From Lingula anatina (taxonomy: Eukaryota > Brachiopoda > Lingulata > Lingulida > Lingulidae): a stretch of DNA of 35,511 bases. The DNA lies in the NCBI RefSeq assembly GCF_001039355.2, contig NW_019775994.1:97915-133425 (forward strand), in the 5' to 3' direction. Below the pieces are notes generated by a model. It was not told the origin of the DNA and did not search any database. It saw only the letters and a list, made by a program, of their open reading frames with translations. The translations under genes were made by a program, and so were the position numbers. Of the stretch, positions 26,401-35,511 are shown piece after piece (the first letter of the stretch is position 1; each line of letters opens with the position of its first letter).

Positions 26401-28610
26401 CTGAAAATAGATCGACCCAAAGTTAATACGATATCTCTGGGAATGGTCTCTTAGAGACCCCTGACAATTAAGAATAATTTTAAAATTTGCTGTAACTGGA
26501 TAATCTGAAAATACCGTTGACGTTGGAAAATTATATATTTGGCGATAGCATTGGGAATAATTTCTTTATTTTTGTGGTGTAGAGTCAATATTAATATCCC
26601 TTTTGTAATTAGCTGTTTTAAAAATAAACAAACTTCCGAAAAAAAAAATTAATTATGGACATTTTGGGGAGAAAAATACCACGTTCGGGTTTGGGATTTT
26701 ATCTTATACCAGGACGACTATCAAACTGATTTAAAAATATTGAGACGCCACATGTATGATCAAACCAATCCAGGGCACACTTGGGTTTAGTCCGTCTTAG
26801 TCTTTTACACTTCTTTCAATCATAAAAAATATAAGGAAATTGTTATTAAGTCGGCATTTTCTTGTAGATTAGCTGCGTCTAAAACTACATTCCTTCTGTA
26901 TGTATGTGACACGATACACAGCCACCCTCTCAACATAAATGCCAAAACATCTCTGGTGCTCAAGGTGTTCTGGTATTTTTGCTCGGGTGACAGTATCTTA
27001 TCTCTCTCTTAAACATACAGTGACTGTCACACTTCCAGCCTGCGTCCACAAGAGTAGACAGATTTAATCTCTTCAAACAGTAATATGATATTATATCTCA
27101 GCACCCAGCTCTGATGTCAATTAATTCCCATGCCCTGATCAGTTTATCTTGGTTATAGAGGTTAGCGTTCTTGATATGGCCGTCTGAAGGTCAACAGAGA
27201 ATGATATCATAGCCTGCATATCTTTACGTACAGGTGACAGGGTCAGTTAAATAAAATTAAATTTAGTGTCCATTGAATATACTCTGTAGAGAAGTTGTCT
27301 TGAGAAGACTGTATTTGTAACGACCTTGTTGAACTTGACTTACACAATGACGAATTATTCAAGACAAATTTCCCGTTTTTCGGTACAAGTTTCCTTTCTG
27401 TAGCACTGAAGTCCCTATGCAGCGTTAGCAATCGATGGAAATAATGTAACTGTTGTTATAACTTCAAAATGTAACTGTTGTTATAACTTCAACTAAGTTT
27501 GCGTAGCTCAGGGTTATAAACTTATGTAGACGGACACATGACTTTAAAATGCATTGGCGCTTTAGAAAGGCGTGCAAGTTAAGAGTTCTCTCATTATTTT
27601 AAATTTCCAAAAAGTCGGCGCGGTGCTGGCCATCAAGAGCACTATTCATACAAATGGTGAACGTTGAACTTGTGCCCCTCCCCCCCCCCCTTAAAGCACC
27701 TTTCCTTGTTTATTATGAGAAGGGAAATTACCAAAACCGTATTTTTAAAACTTAACTGAAAAAAAGGAAGTCATACCTAATTAACAAAAATTTTCAGAGA
27801 TTTTTTTTTTAAATAGTGCAGGTGTTGCGTCAGGCGGAGTCACCGCTTGCTGAATATGTGGTGGCGTCACTGAAGGACTCGGCCTGATAAGCTGTGTGCA
27901 GATTGTTAGGGATTAATAAGCTGACGGGTATTTTAAGCATTTGTTATCCTCTAGATACCGATAATGATATTTTCTTGCATCTAATTATTCGGTAATGGAT
28001 CTATCTTTGCTGATTTAAAACAAAAAAAAATGCCCTCGAAAATACATAATATCGACGTTATAGTTCTCGTTGCAATCAGCTCAAAGTTTTATAATTGAAC
28101 ACTTCTTTTTTGCGGTGGGATAGAAATCGGTTTGGGACATACTTTTATCCACAAATATAATTGTATCACGAAAATTGGCATAGTTGACCACGAGTCAGTG
28201 GGCTACAATTGCTTGCCGACATTTTTGTTAATCCTTTTGTTATGGAGTTACGATCCTTTATTTACAGATCTTCTCTAAACAAAGGCACTATTTTGCTTTA
28301 GCAACAATAATATCCGAAATGAAAAATTAAGAAATATTGCTGACAGTGTTTTGGAGTACTAAATGGTGTCATTATATTGGTGTTAAAACGGTGTTCGTGG
28401 GTGTTCAGGTAAAGGAGAACTTTGACGAACAGAATTGTTTAAGTTTCCAATGTCTTTCACGACTTATTGGGCGGAATGTAAGCGTTTTTTCCTTGCTAAA
28501 AACACGTACAGGATACAACATTTTACAGAAGGGATGGATAATAGATATCAGTCGCTGTGAACGTTACATATTATATTCACAAGAAATGCAATGTAATCAA
28601 ATATGTTTGG
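26401..28610. other. Stretch without genes
   Basis: Includes a 27-bp tandem duplication (AATGTAACTGTTGTTATAAC) at about 27443-27495 and a C-run near 27682. No convincing coding frame. Confidence 0.4.
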
Positions 28611-28612
28611 CA

Positions 28613-28820
28613 AGGACGCAGTAGAGGGTGCACGATAACTGATACTATATACAGCTGCCGAGCTCAACAGAGAGGATTTTCCTGACAGTACGACAATATA
28701 ATCAGCACTCTAGTGTAACCAGTGCCAAGGACGCAGGACTGTGTGATAAGTGATACGATATACATCTGTCGAGCACAACAGAGGGAATTTTTCTGGCAGT
28801 ACGTCAATATAATCAGCTGT
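28613..28820. repeat. ~115-bp tandem duplication, diverged
   Basis: AGGACGCAG...GATAACTGATAC...CAACAGAG...CAGTACGACAATATAATCAG at 28613-28703 matches 28728-28821 with about 15-20% differences. Confidence 0.75.
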
Positions 28821-28821
28821 T

Positions 28822-30148
28822 ATCGTGTTATGGTGATGTGACATTAACATCATGAATCATATCTTTATCTGGTCTACTGACAAGCAGGTTTCTTTTCTTT
28901 AAAAATTTGAGCCGTTTTTGGACGAAAACTTGCTATCATGCACAATATGCACGAAACATCAGCGTCGGCTGAACGTGTCGTTTCTGTATTTGTAATTGGT
29001 TATTTATTTATTTATTTTATTTATTTATTATTTTGAAGGTAAATACTGTGATATATTTTTCCCCATAGCTTTCATATTTTGAAATATGTTCCATTGTATT
29101 ACATTCGGTCATCTGACCAAATTCTCATTTTTTATCTTTTTATTGTTTAACATTTTGTATTGTATTTTATACATGCACATAACAGAATGTTATAATTATC
29201 ATTGAATGAATTACATGTTTTTGTCAACGGCTTGTGGTGCCTTTTCTTTTCTTTGATTTTTTCACGATCAGAACCCTATTTGAAGTTTTTATTGATCGTG
29301 TGTCCATTCCGTGTCAATTTCGGGACAGTGTGACACATGCATACAATTTCTCCATGTAGTAATCACTGAGTAACATAGATGGTTACATAAATGGGATTCT
29401 CTGAAGATGTCTCCCATCTATAGTTACATAGGCAGAACTATAGTGGAATGGTACGGTGGTGTATTATGGAAGAATATACATGTATGTATAGGGCCTATAC
29501 CATTACAGTCAAAACCTTAGTTTAGAACAACAAAAGAGAATATGTTAGACAACTGTGTATCAGACAGAGATAACTCAGTTGTCAACAGAACTCTCAAAGA
29601 TACATCGTAGTTTTAATTTCTATTTCTGCCAGCAGAAAAAGCTTTGACGTTTTAATGACGGTAATCGATATCAGTATTTGCATTGCCTGTGATAAGCGGT
29701 TGGTTACGATGTGCGCTCTCTAAATATAGCCTTCCAAAATTATATATTTGTACACACGATGTACATGCAGTCCTTGCTACGCTGACCTGACATACTGAAC
29801 AATAACACTGAACTTGAAATACGGCAGTAAATTATATTATGTTTTCTTTTTATGACTCGGCTTCAAGAATTATCCCTACGGAAATCTAGACAATCTTGCG
29901 ATCTTTTTTTCAGAGTAAAGTCCAAGAAAGCAGTGAAAAACTGATTTTCCTTCTGTTAAGGACACTCTTGTGAAGCATAGCCTTGAAAAAAGACTGAAAT
30001 TAATACTCTTTTAAAACAATTCCAACTACTATATGACTACAAATCACTGCATATACTCCCACGTTACAGTGCCTTTGTGCTCCTGAATCTGTTCCATAAT
30101 TCGATTCAACGAAGCTATCAATGAGTTTTCAATCATTTCCATCATAAT
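28822..30148. other. Stretch without genes
   Basis: AT-rich; a TTTATTTATTTATT run at 29005-29030. Nothing else was recognised on either strand. Confidence 0.4.
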
Positions 30149-30303
30149 CAGGGATGGATCCAGGATTATTTGAAGGAGGTGCAAAGGCGACCCCTTCCCC
30201 CCCTTGGTTAAATTTAAGAGGGGACCATTGTTGTGATTTTTTTTTCAGAAATCGAAAGAGAAGGGGGTCAGTATCCCCCTAACACCACTTAAATCCGCCA
30301 CTG
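30149..30303. mobile_element. Short hAT-type MITE
   Basis: 155 bp. Left end CAGGGATGGATCCAGGATT, right end AAATCCGCCACTG (reverse complement CAGTGGCGGATTT). The CAGNGGCGGATCCAGG-type end, inner purine-rich GGGGG tracts and small size are typical of hAT MITEs. The 8-bp flanks ATCATAAT and ATTAATGT do not match well, so the target duplication has decayed or the ends are slightly off. Confidence 0.65.
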
Positions 30304-31130
30304 ATTAATGTCCTCAATAATATAGGTGAAACTGGATAAAAAGCTCTATCAAAGCTACCTGCAAAATATCAGAGGCGAGTTTTACTTACCATAGAGGAGC
30401 AACTAATAACTGCCAAAACAAGCACGGCCGATATACAAGTGACAACATCAAAGTATTTGGCGTAGCTGGTTTAGATTTATTGTAGGACCAGTAGGCCGCT
30501 GATTCAGCGAGGAATGACAGCCCGCAGATTGTCTATATGGCTTACATCTGGTTATTTTGATAGTCGCAGTTGTTGCTTTGTTACTGAAATTAATCAGCGA
30601 GTACAAGTGCTCTGTCTGGAGGAGAAAATACAGTTTAAATAACAATCACACTTTTGACTTTCTGCATTTATGTCCGTTATCTCAAAGGTCCCCACATAAG
30701 GTAAATATGATCCTTAGCAACTGTCGCATCCTTCCTCTGATAAACTGCTGTATGTTTGCCTGCAGGGTTAAACGGTTAAAGGGGTTTGATGATGCTCGAG
30801 GATTTGTGACCAGTAAAAAATCACATACCTACGGTACATGTGCCAGGAAATGTGTCTGGGATGTAGTGTTACAAACACATCTATTGGCCAGAAAACTATC
30901 AATTTACAACATTAGGGCGGGGATTTCCCTTTTTAAGAAATGGCGGGCAACCGGCTCTCTGTGTGCCATTATCTTAACAAGGTGACTTGAGTTACCTGCA
31001 CATGTTATAATAGAAAATGTTGTTGAAAATTATGATTTACGATTACACACATTTTTTTCTCAATTCTACTGATGTCCCATGTGTTCCGGCCTTTTTCAAT
31101 ATCCAAGTAACCATGTCATATGTGTTTAAA
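30304..31130. other. Stretch without supported genes
   Basis: A 142-codon plus-strand frame at 30557-30985 is open but shows no domain, no repeat conservation and no clear splice context. I do not call it a gene. Confidence 0.4.
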
Positions 31131-31132
31131 GC

Positions 31133-31372
31133 AGGTACTAGCATACATGTGTACCTACCAGCACAGTAGCTGCTGAGAGAAGATACTGTCATTGAAATAA
31201 CTCGTTGTATAACAGGTACTAGCATACATGTGTACCTACCAGCACAGTAGCTACTGAGAGAGGATACTGTCATTGAAATAACTCGTTGTATAACAGGTAC
31301 TAGCATACATGTGTACCTACCAGCACATTAGCTACTGAGAGAGGATACTGTCATTGAAATAACTCGTTGTAC
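31133..31372. repeat. 81-bp minisatellite, three copies
   Basis: Units GGTACTAGCATACATGTGTA ... CTCGTTGTATAACA at about 31134, 31215 and 31296, 97% or more identical. The third lacks the last few bases. The unit is a multiple of three, so an open minus-strand frame runs through, with a 27-residue repeat; there is no sign that it is coding. Confidence 0.9.
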
Positions 31373-31680
31373 TTCTGTGACTTGAATCATAGATATCAGT
31401 TATTGCCACGGATAAGTTTCCTTGTCACTTTGTGTAACCTGTGTGGCGTTTTAATTTTATTACCATTATATTTTTCATTCTAACGGCGTTTTTTATTGAG
31501 TAATGGATTTATAATCTTGAAGATATCACATACTTACAGGCTAAATACATCTTTGCTCTAAGTTTTCAGATAAGTTTCCAGGTATATTATTTCAGTTTGT
31601 AACCATAAATCCCTGTTGTTTCCCTAACCTTGCATAAAGGAAGAATTGCACGTCGTCTATGACGGTATTCCTAGAGATTT
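31373..31680. other. Stretch without features
   Basis: AT-rich spacer between the minisatellite and the second foldback element. Nothing was recognised. Confidence 0.4.
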
Positions 31681-31682
31681 AG

Positions 31683-31860
31683 ATCGATTCAACTAGATCG
31701 ACCGAACTCCCTGGGGGTTCACGCTATATTGCATTCAGCCGAGCGCGCACGGTAGTTAATTACCCCCTTACATCTTGTACATGTAGTAGGCGGGACGGAC
31801 ATTTAAGCCGGATTATCTGATAGTAATCTAGTGAGACTCCCCACGGGGATAGATCGATCT
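31683..31860. repeat. Foldback element family, copy 2 (left arm mostly lost)
   Basis: Same order as copy 1: GGGGGTTCACG, GCGCGCACGGTAGTTAATTA, CATCTTGTA..GTAGG, GACATTTAAGCC, TGATAGTAATCTAGTGAGA and CTCCCC, with TAGATCGA motifs at both sides. The left arm equivalent of ATCAACTTAAG...GTCTGTC is missing. Confidence 0.65.
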
Positions 31861-32528
31861 AAAATCTATGGGAATGCGCCTTATTACCCAAACATCAGTG
31901 AATGTCGGATATTTTAATTTATTTTTGAGTTGCAGCGCCCTGCGCTTTATTCTCGTGGTGAGTGTAAACGTGCCAAGCATGTGCAGTGGTTATACCCTCC
32001 ACCAAACGTCTTCTCATTCTTCTCTACCAGTATCTGTTATGAAATTGGTTGAAAGACCCCTTATGAAAGTCAGGAATCAATACACACGCTCCATTTCATA
32101 CAGTATATGGTTGCCATAATGACGGGTGATTGAATCATACCATTAAGGCAATGAGACCCGAAAGGTGGAGGTTCCCTTCAGACAAATGATACATAAAGTA
32201 CAAGGAGCTGTTACATGTAAGGACTTTTTCTTAAAACACTTACGGTGTACAGAAAACCCAAAGGCCCAACTTGTATCATAAGAGCATTATCCTATATGTA
32301 AACAGACACTGTTAACCACTGAACTTCAGCGAAATAAAACAATTGAATAATAAAAATAGAACTGAAGGCAATGTCTCCAGCCTCATAAATTTATACACAT
32401 AGATGTATATCTTCAGAATATAACTTCATTTAAAGTAATGCAGAGACCACAAGGGGTGTTGGATTCCTGAGAAATCCTTGGAAATCCCTGAGCACTATGA
32501 CATAATCACTGCGTCTACTAAAACATTG

Positions 32529-32530
<2 letters not shown>
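31861..32530. other. Stretch without supported genes
   Basis: Short open frames only, no recognisable domain. Ends at the (ATT)n tract. Confidence 0.4.
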
Positions 32531-32574
<44 letters not shown>

Positions 32575-32575
32575 T
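32531..32575. repeat. (ATT)n microsatellite at the 3' end of the Penelope-like element
   Basis: About 14 units. On the element's strand it reads (AAT)n directly after ...GGTACTTAATTTTCA, the position where Penelope-like elements commonly end in short tandem repeats. Confidence 0.85.
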
Positions 32576-32817
32576 GAAAATTAAGTACCTTCTACCTAAA
32601 AACTTGAAAGAAAGCTGAAACTGAAAACTACATTTCCCTTTGCCAGTTTGATGTGAATAAATATGATGATTGTCAGAAAGGTTTCATTTATGCTAGATCC
32701 TGAAATTTGATTTACCTGTTGACTGTTTCGTCTGTTCACTCTGACAGACTTGGTCACAACTGAATTACCTGTTCAGGTGAAGGTGAACAGGTAATTATCT
32801 CATTCTTGATGATGACT

Positions 32818-33184
32818 TGTTAGCCCCTCTCGCCCCCTACCCCCAGGGTGGGTTTGAGAATGTCGTCATACACATGGGACAGCTTGTCTGCTCCTTCATC
32901 TCTGTTCATGGTGTGTTTCTTCCTTCTTATCCAGATCGATTCCAAAACTTTGCGCTTGCTGTAGTCATTTTCACCGGTTAGCACCTTTACATTGTCCAAT
33001 TTTGGCACATGGTTGTTATCTGACATATGAGCTGTGATGGCATATTTGTGTAGAACTCCTGTCGACATAGAGCGTTTGGATCTGGTGTTAACTCCCTCAC
33101 CTACATTTTCCTTAACATCTTTCTTGTGTTCCTCTAGTCTTGTTTCTAATTTTCTTCCCGTCTCTCCAACATAGACTCTGTCAC
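32818..33184 (-). pseudogene. Second copy of the GIY-YIG C-terminal part, cut by the N at 33185
   Basis: Same sequence as 33430-33790 with a 6-bp insertion (TCATGG context), two 1-bp differences in homopolymers and a few substitutions. It starts in the middle of the GIY-YIG motif at the N. Its frame is open from there to the stop at 32820. Best read as the other allele of the same element end. Confidence 0.75.
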
Positions 33185-33281
33185 NGAAAATTAAGTACCT
33201 TCTACCTAAAAACTTGAAAGAAAGCTGAAACTGAAAACTACATTTCCCTTTGCCAGTTTGATGTGAATAAATATGATGATT

Positions 33282-33408
33282 GTCAGAAAGGTTTCATTTA
33301 TGCTAGATCCTGAAATTTGATTTACCTGTTGACTGTTTCGTCTGTTCACTCTGACAGACTTGGTCACAACTGAATTACCTGTTCAGGTGAAGGTGAACAG
33401 GTAATTAT
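33282..33408. repeat. Terminal repeat of the element (3' side), also at 32672-32797
   Basis: Inverted copy of 35303-35434. Contains a 13-bp perfect hairpin arm pair, AATTACCTGTTCA and its complement around GGTGAAGG (33373-33406; 32763-32796 in the other copy). Confidence 0.85.
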
Positions 33409-33429
33409 CTCATTCTTGATGATGACTTG

Positions 33430-33860
33430 TTAGCCCCTCTCGCCCCCTACCCCCAAGGGTGGGTTTGAGAATGTCGTCATACACATGGGACAGCTTGTCT
33501 GCTCCTTCATCTCTGGTGTGTTTCTTCCTTCTTATCCAGATCGATTCCAAAACTTTGCGCTTGCTGTAGTCATTTTTCACCGGTTAGCACCTTTACATTG
33601 TCCCATTTTGGCACATGGTTGTTATCTGACATATGAGCTGTGATGGCAGATTTGTGTAGAACTCCTGTCGACATAGAGCGTTTGGATCTGGTGTTAACTC
33701 CCTCACCTACATTTTCCTTAACATCTTTCTTGTGTTCCTCTAGTCTTGTTTCTAATTTTCTTCCCGTCTCTCCAACATAGACTCTGTCACGGCTTCCACG
33801 CCCGATTTGATATACTACTCCACACTTCTTGTTGTCTTCTATCTTATCTTTTGGATGTAC
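33430..33860 (-). pseudogene. GIY-YIG endonuclease domain of the Penelope-like element
   Basis: Follows the RT. Reads KKCGVVYQIGRGSRDRVYVG, then ETGRKLETRLEEHKK; GVVY and YVG correspond to the GIY and YIG motifs, and the Arg and Glu in the following helix are the expected catalytic residues. Downstream LLHKSAITAH-type and VLTGE segments match the usual C-terminus. One extra T near 33575 breaks the frame here; the other copy (32818-33068) is intact at that point. Confidence 0.82.
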
Positions 33861-35292
33861 AAGAAAGTTTCTTAGTTTTGAGAATTATATTTGAGTTATT
33901 TTTGGATATCTTACTTCCTGATCTTTTCATTTCCATTTGATGTTTCACCTTCTTTATTGTCCATTTCGGGTAATTACATTGCTTCAATGCTTCTTTTATG
34001 ATGTTTTCTTCTTCCATCCTGTCCTCTGGTTCGGTCACTAGTTCGTAACAGCGATCTAACAATGTTCTTACCACTGCCAATTTGTGTACTACTGGATGGT
34101 GGGATGTGAAATACAGATACTGGTTAGTGTGAGTTGGTTTTTTGTACACTTTGGTTTTTATGGATCCATCTGCTTTGACTATAATGTCTGTGTCCAAGAA
34201 AGCTATGTGGTTGTCCTTCATTTGTTCATTGGTGAATTTTATGCTGTTGGAGAGGTCAATGCTATTCATGTGTTGGTTCACTGCTGCTGTTGTGCCCTTT
34301 GGTATTATTGCCAGGATGCCATCCACATATCTGAGCCATAGGCGTGGCTGTTTGCTCCAAATCCTCCATGAAAATGTTAGCTATCAAAGGAGATACCGGA
34401 CTGCCCATTGCTGTACCGAATTTTTGGTGGTATATTATTCCTCTGAAACTGAAATATGTTTTTGATAAAACATATTCCAATAGTTCCATGATGTCATCAA
34501 TAGATAGTAGCGTTCTCTGTTTCAGTTTCTTGTCCTCTAGTAGTCTCCTTCTGGTGATGTCAAGCGCTTGGTCGATGGGTGTGTTGGTGAATAATGAGGT
34601 CACATCAAATAATACCAATGTTTCATCTTTTTCAATTCTTAATTCCTTCAAGATCTTGACTAAATGTTTTGAATTTTGAACATGATGTTCTGTGTTCCCT
34701 ATCAATGGAGCTAGTATGTCTGCTAAACTTCTTGAAAGGTTATAAGTTATGGAACCCGTATAGTCCACTATCGGTCTTAGAGGTGTGTTCTCTTTGTATA
34801 CTTTGGGCGTACAACATAGTCTAGGTGTTATTTCTGCTGTGGGATAAAGGAAATGTTTTTGTTGTTCACTGCTTTTCCCTGCTTTTAACAATCTGTTTAT
34901 ATTGGCAACTAACTTTCTCTTATAAGATTGAGTGGGGTCAGCATCCAGCTTACCGTACAGTATGTACGTGTGTCCGCTAACATGTGTTGTACTTTCTCGT
35001 TGTACTCCTCCACGTCCATTATTACCGTTTTTCGTCCTTTGTCCGCCGGTAATATCATTATGTCCTTTTCCTTTCTTAATGTTTTTAATGCCCGTTGTTC
35101 TCCCTTTGTTAGATTGGACGCTGGTGTCTTGTTGGACTTTAGGATTGATGTTACCTTCCCTCTCAGTTGGTCCCGTTTGTTTTCCGGTAGTAGCATGCAT
35201 GCTTGTTCCGTTGCAGTGATGATATCGTCGACCGGTAAATATTGCGGTGTTACTGCAAAATTTAATCCTTTCGCTAGTACTGTTATCATCAA
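33860..35292 (-). pseudogene. Penelope-like reverse transcriptase, frameshifted
   Basis: Three frames are needed. The N-terminal part (35292 to about 34970) has LNFAVTPQYLPVDD and ILPADKGRKTVIMD. The RT core (about 34980-34350) has LCCTPKVYKENTPLRPIVDY, LFDVTSLFTNTP, FGTAMGSPVSPLIANIFME. The part after the next shift (34340-33860) has RYVDGILAII and KVYKKPTHTNQYLYFTSHHP. Frameshifts lie near 34975, 34350 and 33875. The catalytic motif reads YVDG where active elements have YVDD, so the enzyme would be dead even without the shifts. All the landmarks are standard for this RT group. Confidence 0.88.
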
Positions 35293-35302
35293 GACTGAGA
35301 TA

Positions 35303-35434
35303 TAATTACCTGTTCACCTTCACCTGAACAGGTAATTCAGTTGTGACCAAGTCTGTCAGAGTGAACAGACGAAACAGTCAACAGATAAATCAAATTTCAG
35401 GATCTAGCATAAATATAAATGAAACCTTTCTGAC
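35303..35434. repeat. Terminal repeat of the element (5' side)
   Basis: Reverse complement of 32672-32797 with one 6-bp insertion (TATAAA) and few substitutions. Carries the same 34-bp hairpin at 35304-35337. Beyond 35434 the similarity stops, which sets the element edge. Confidence 0.85.
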
Positions 35435-35511
35435 TATCAAAACTAAGATCCAATGAAACTATTTTCACATGTGATGATTTCTTAAATTTCCTACTTGCTT
35501 CATTCAAATCA

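Larger units (their letters stand above)
32576..35434 (-). mobile_element. Penelope-like retroelement, degenerate
   Basis: Minus-strand element with, from 5' to 3', an inverted terminal repeat (35434-35303), RT region, GIY-YIG region, the matching repeat (33408-33282 and again 32797-32672), and an AT-rich tail into (AAT)n. Penelope-like elements are known to carry terminal repeats in direct or inverted form and a C-terminal GIY-YIG endonuclease, so the layout fits. The 3' 605-609 bp occur twice around the N at 33185, almost certainly an assembly join and not part of the element. Confidence 0.85.

Noticed and set aside
30557-30985. 142-codon plus-strand open frame
   Set aside because: Composition is not protein-like, there is no domain or homologous repeat, and no splice partners could be found.
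32710-32765. Hammerhead ribozyme in the Penelope-like terminal repeat
   Set aside because: On the minus strand a GTCTGT/ACAGAC stem is followed by GAAAC, as in hammerheads, but the CTGANGA box is absent (reads TGACCAA). A covariance-model search of intact sibling copies would decide.
34084-34679. Several plus-strand open frames over the Penelope-like element
   Set aside because: They are antisense shadows of the RT coding region.

Overview
The window looks like AT-rich, intron-rich nuclear DNA of a marine invertebrate, most likely a bivalve or other lophotrochozoan. That is an inference from expanded ROCO-type and NHL-type genes, a Penelope-like retroelement, tandem-repeat elements resembling the oyster 'pearl' class, and many MITE-like and microsatellite tracts. 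Nothing bacterial or viral is seen. One run of Ns (19543-19815) and two isolated Ns (16634, 33185) mark assembly joins. Both isolated Ns sit exactly at the edge of a long direct duplication, which suggests unmerged haplotypes.  The main content is one minus-strand gene that I can follow through 14 coding exons from 21608 down to 1797. Every junction is GT-AG and every phase is compatible, giving a 4605-nt CDS (1534 codons plus stop). In protein order it encodes a six-bladed NHL beta-propeller (about residues 45-306), a Roc GTPase domain (307-610) with P-loop, DFGGQ and THKD motifs, a COR domain (611-1017), a short Pro/Thr linker, a ZU5 domain followed by a UPA domain (about 1034-1385), and a Gln/Asn-rich tail. 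I know of no described family with the order NHL-Roc-COR-ZU5-UPA. The join between the NHL exon and the Roc exon spans a 7.4-kb intron containing the gap, so it is the least certain step; it is phase-correct and uses a consensus donor. If it fails, there are two genes: a standalone NHL protein and a ROCO-ZU5-UPA protein missing its 5' end.  Region by region (plus-strand coordinates): 1-275 is a 20-bp minisatellite with a 60-bp higher-order period; 314-876 is a MITE, with a second copy at 3652-4204; 1430-2490 is a decayed duplicate of 2970-5095 that now supplies the last coding exons; 2407-13323 holds the ROCO exons; 10376-17160 also holds dispersed repeats (a homologous pair at 10376/14541 and pearl-like elements at 11800 and 16640); 15974-18086 is a hAT-like element interrupted by a haplotype join; 20690-21608 is the NHL exon, with a likely ETS/YY1-type promoter at 21780-21900; 22020-32530 has no gene I can support, only microsatellites, tandem duplications and a foldback-repeat family; 32576-35434 is a degenerate Penelope-like element (RT plus GIY-YIG) on the minus strand, bounded by inverted terminal repeats.
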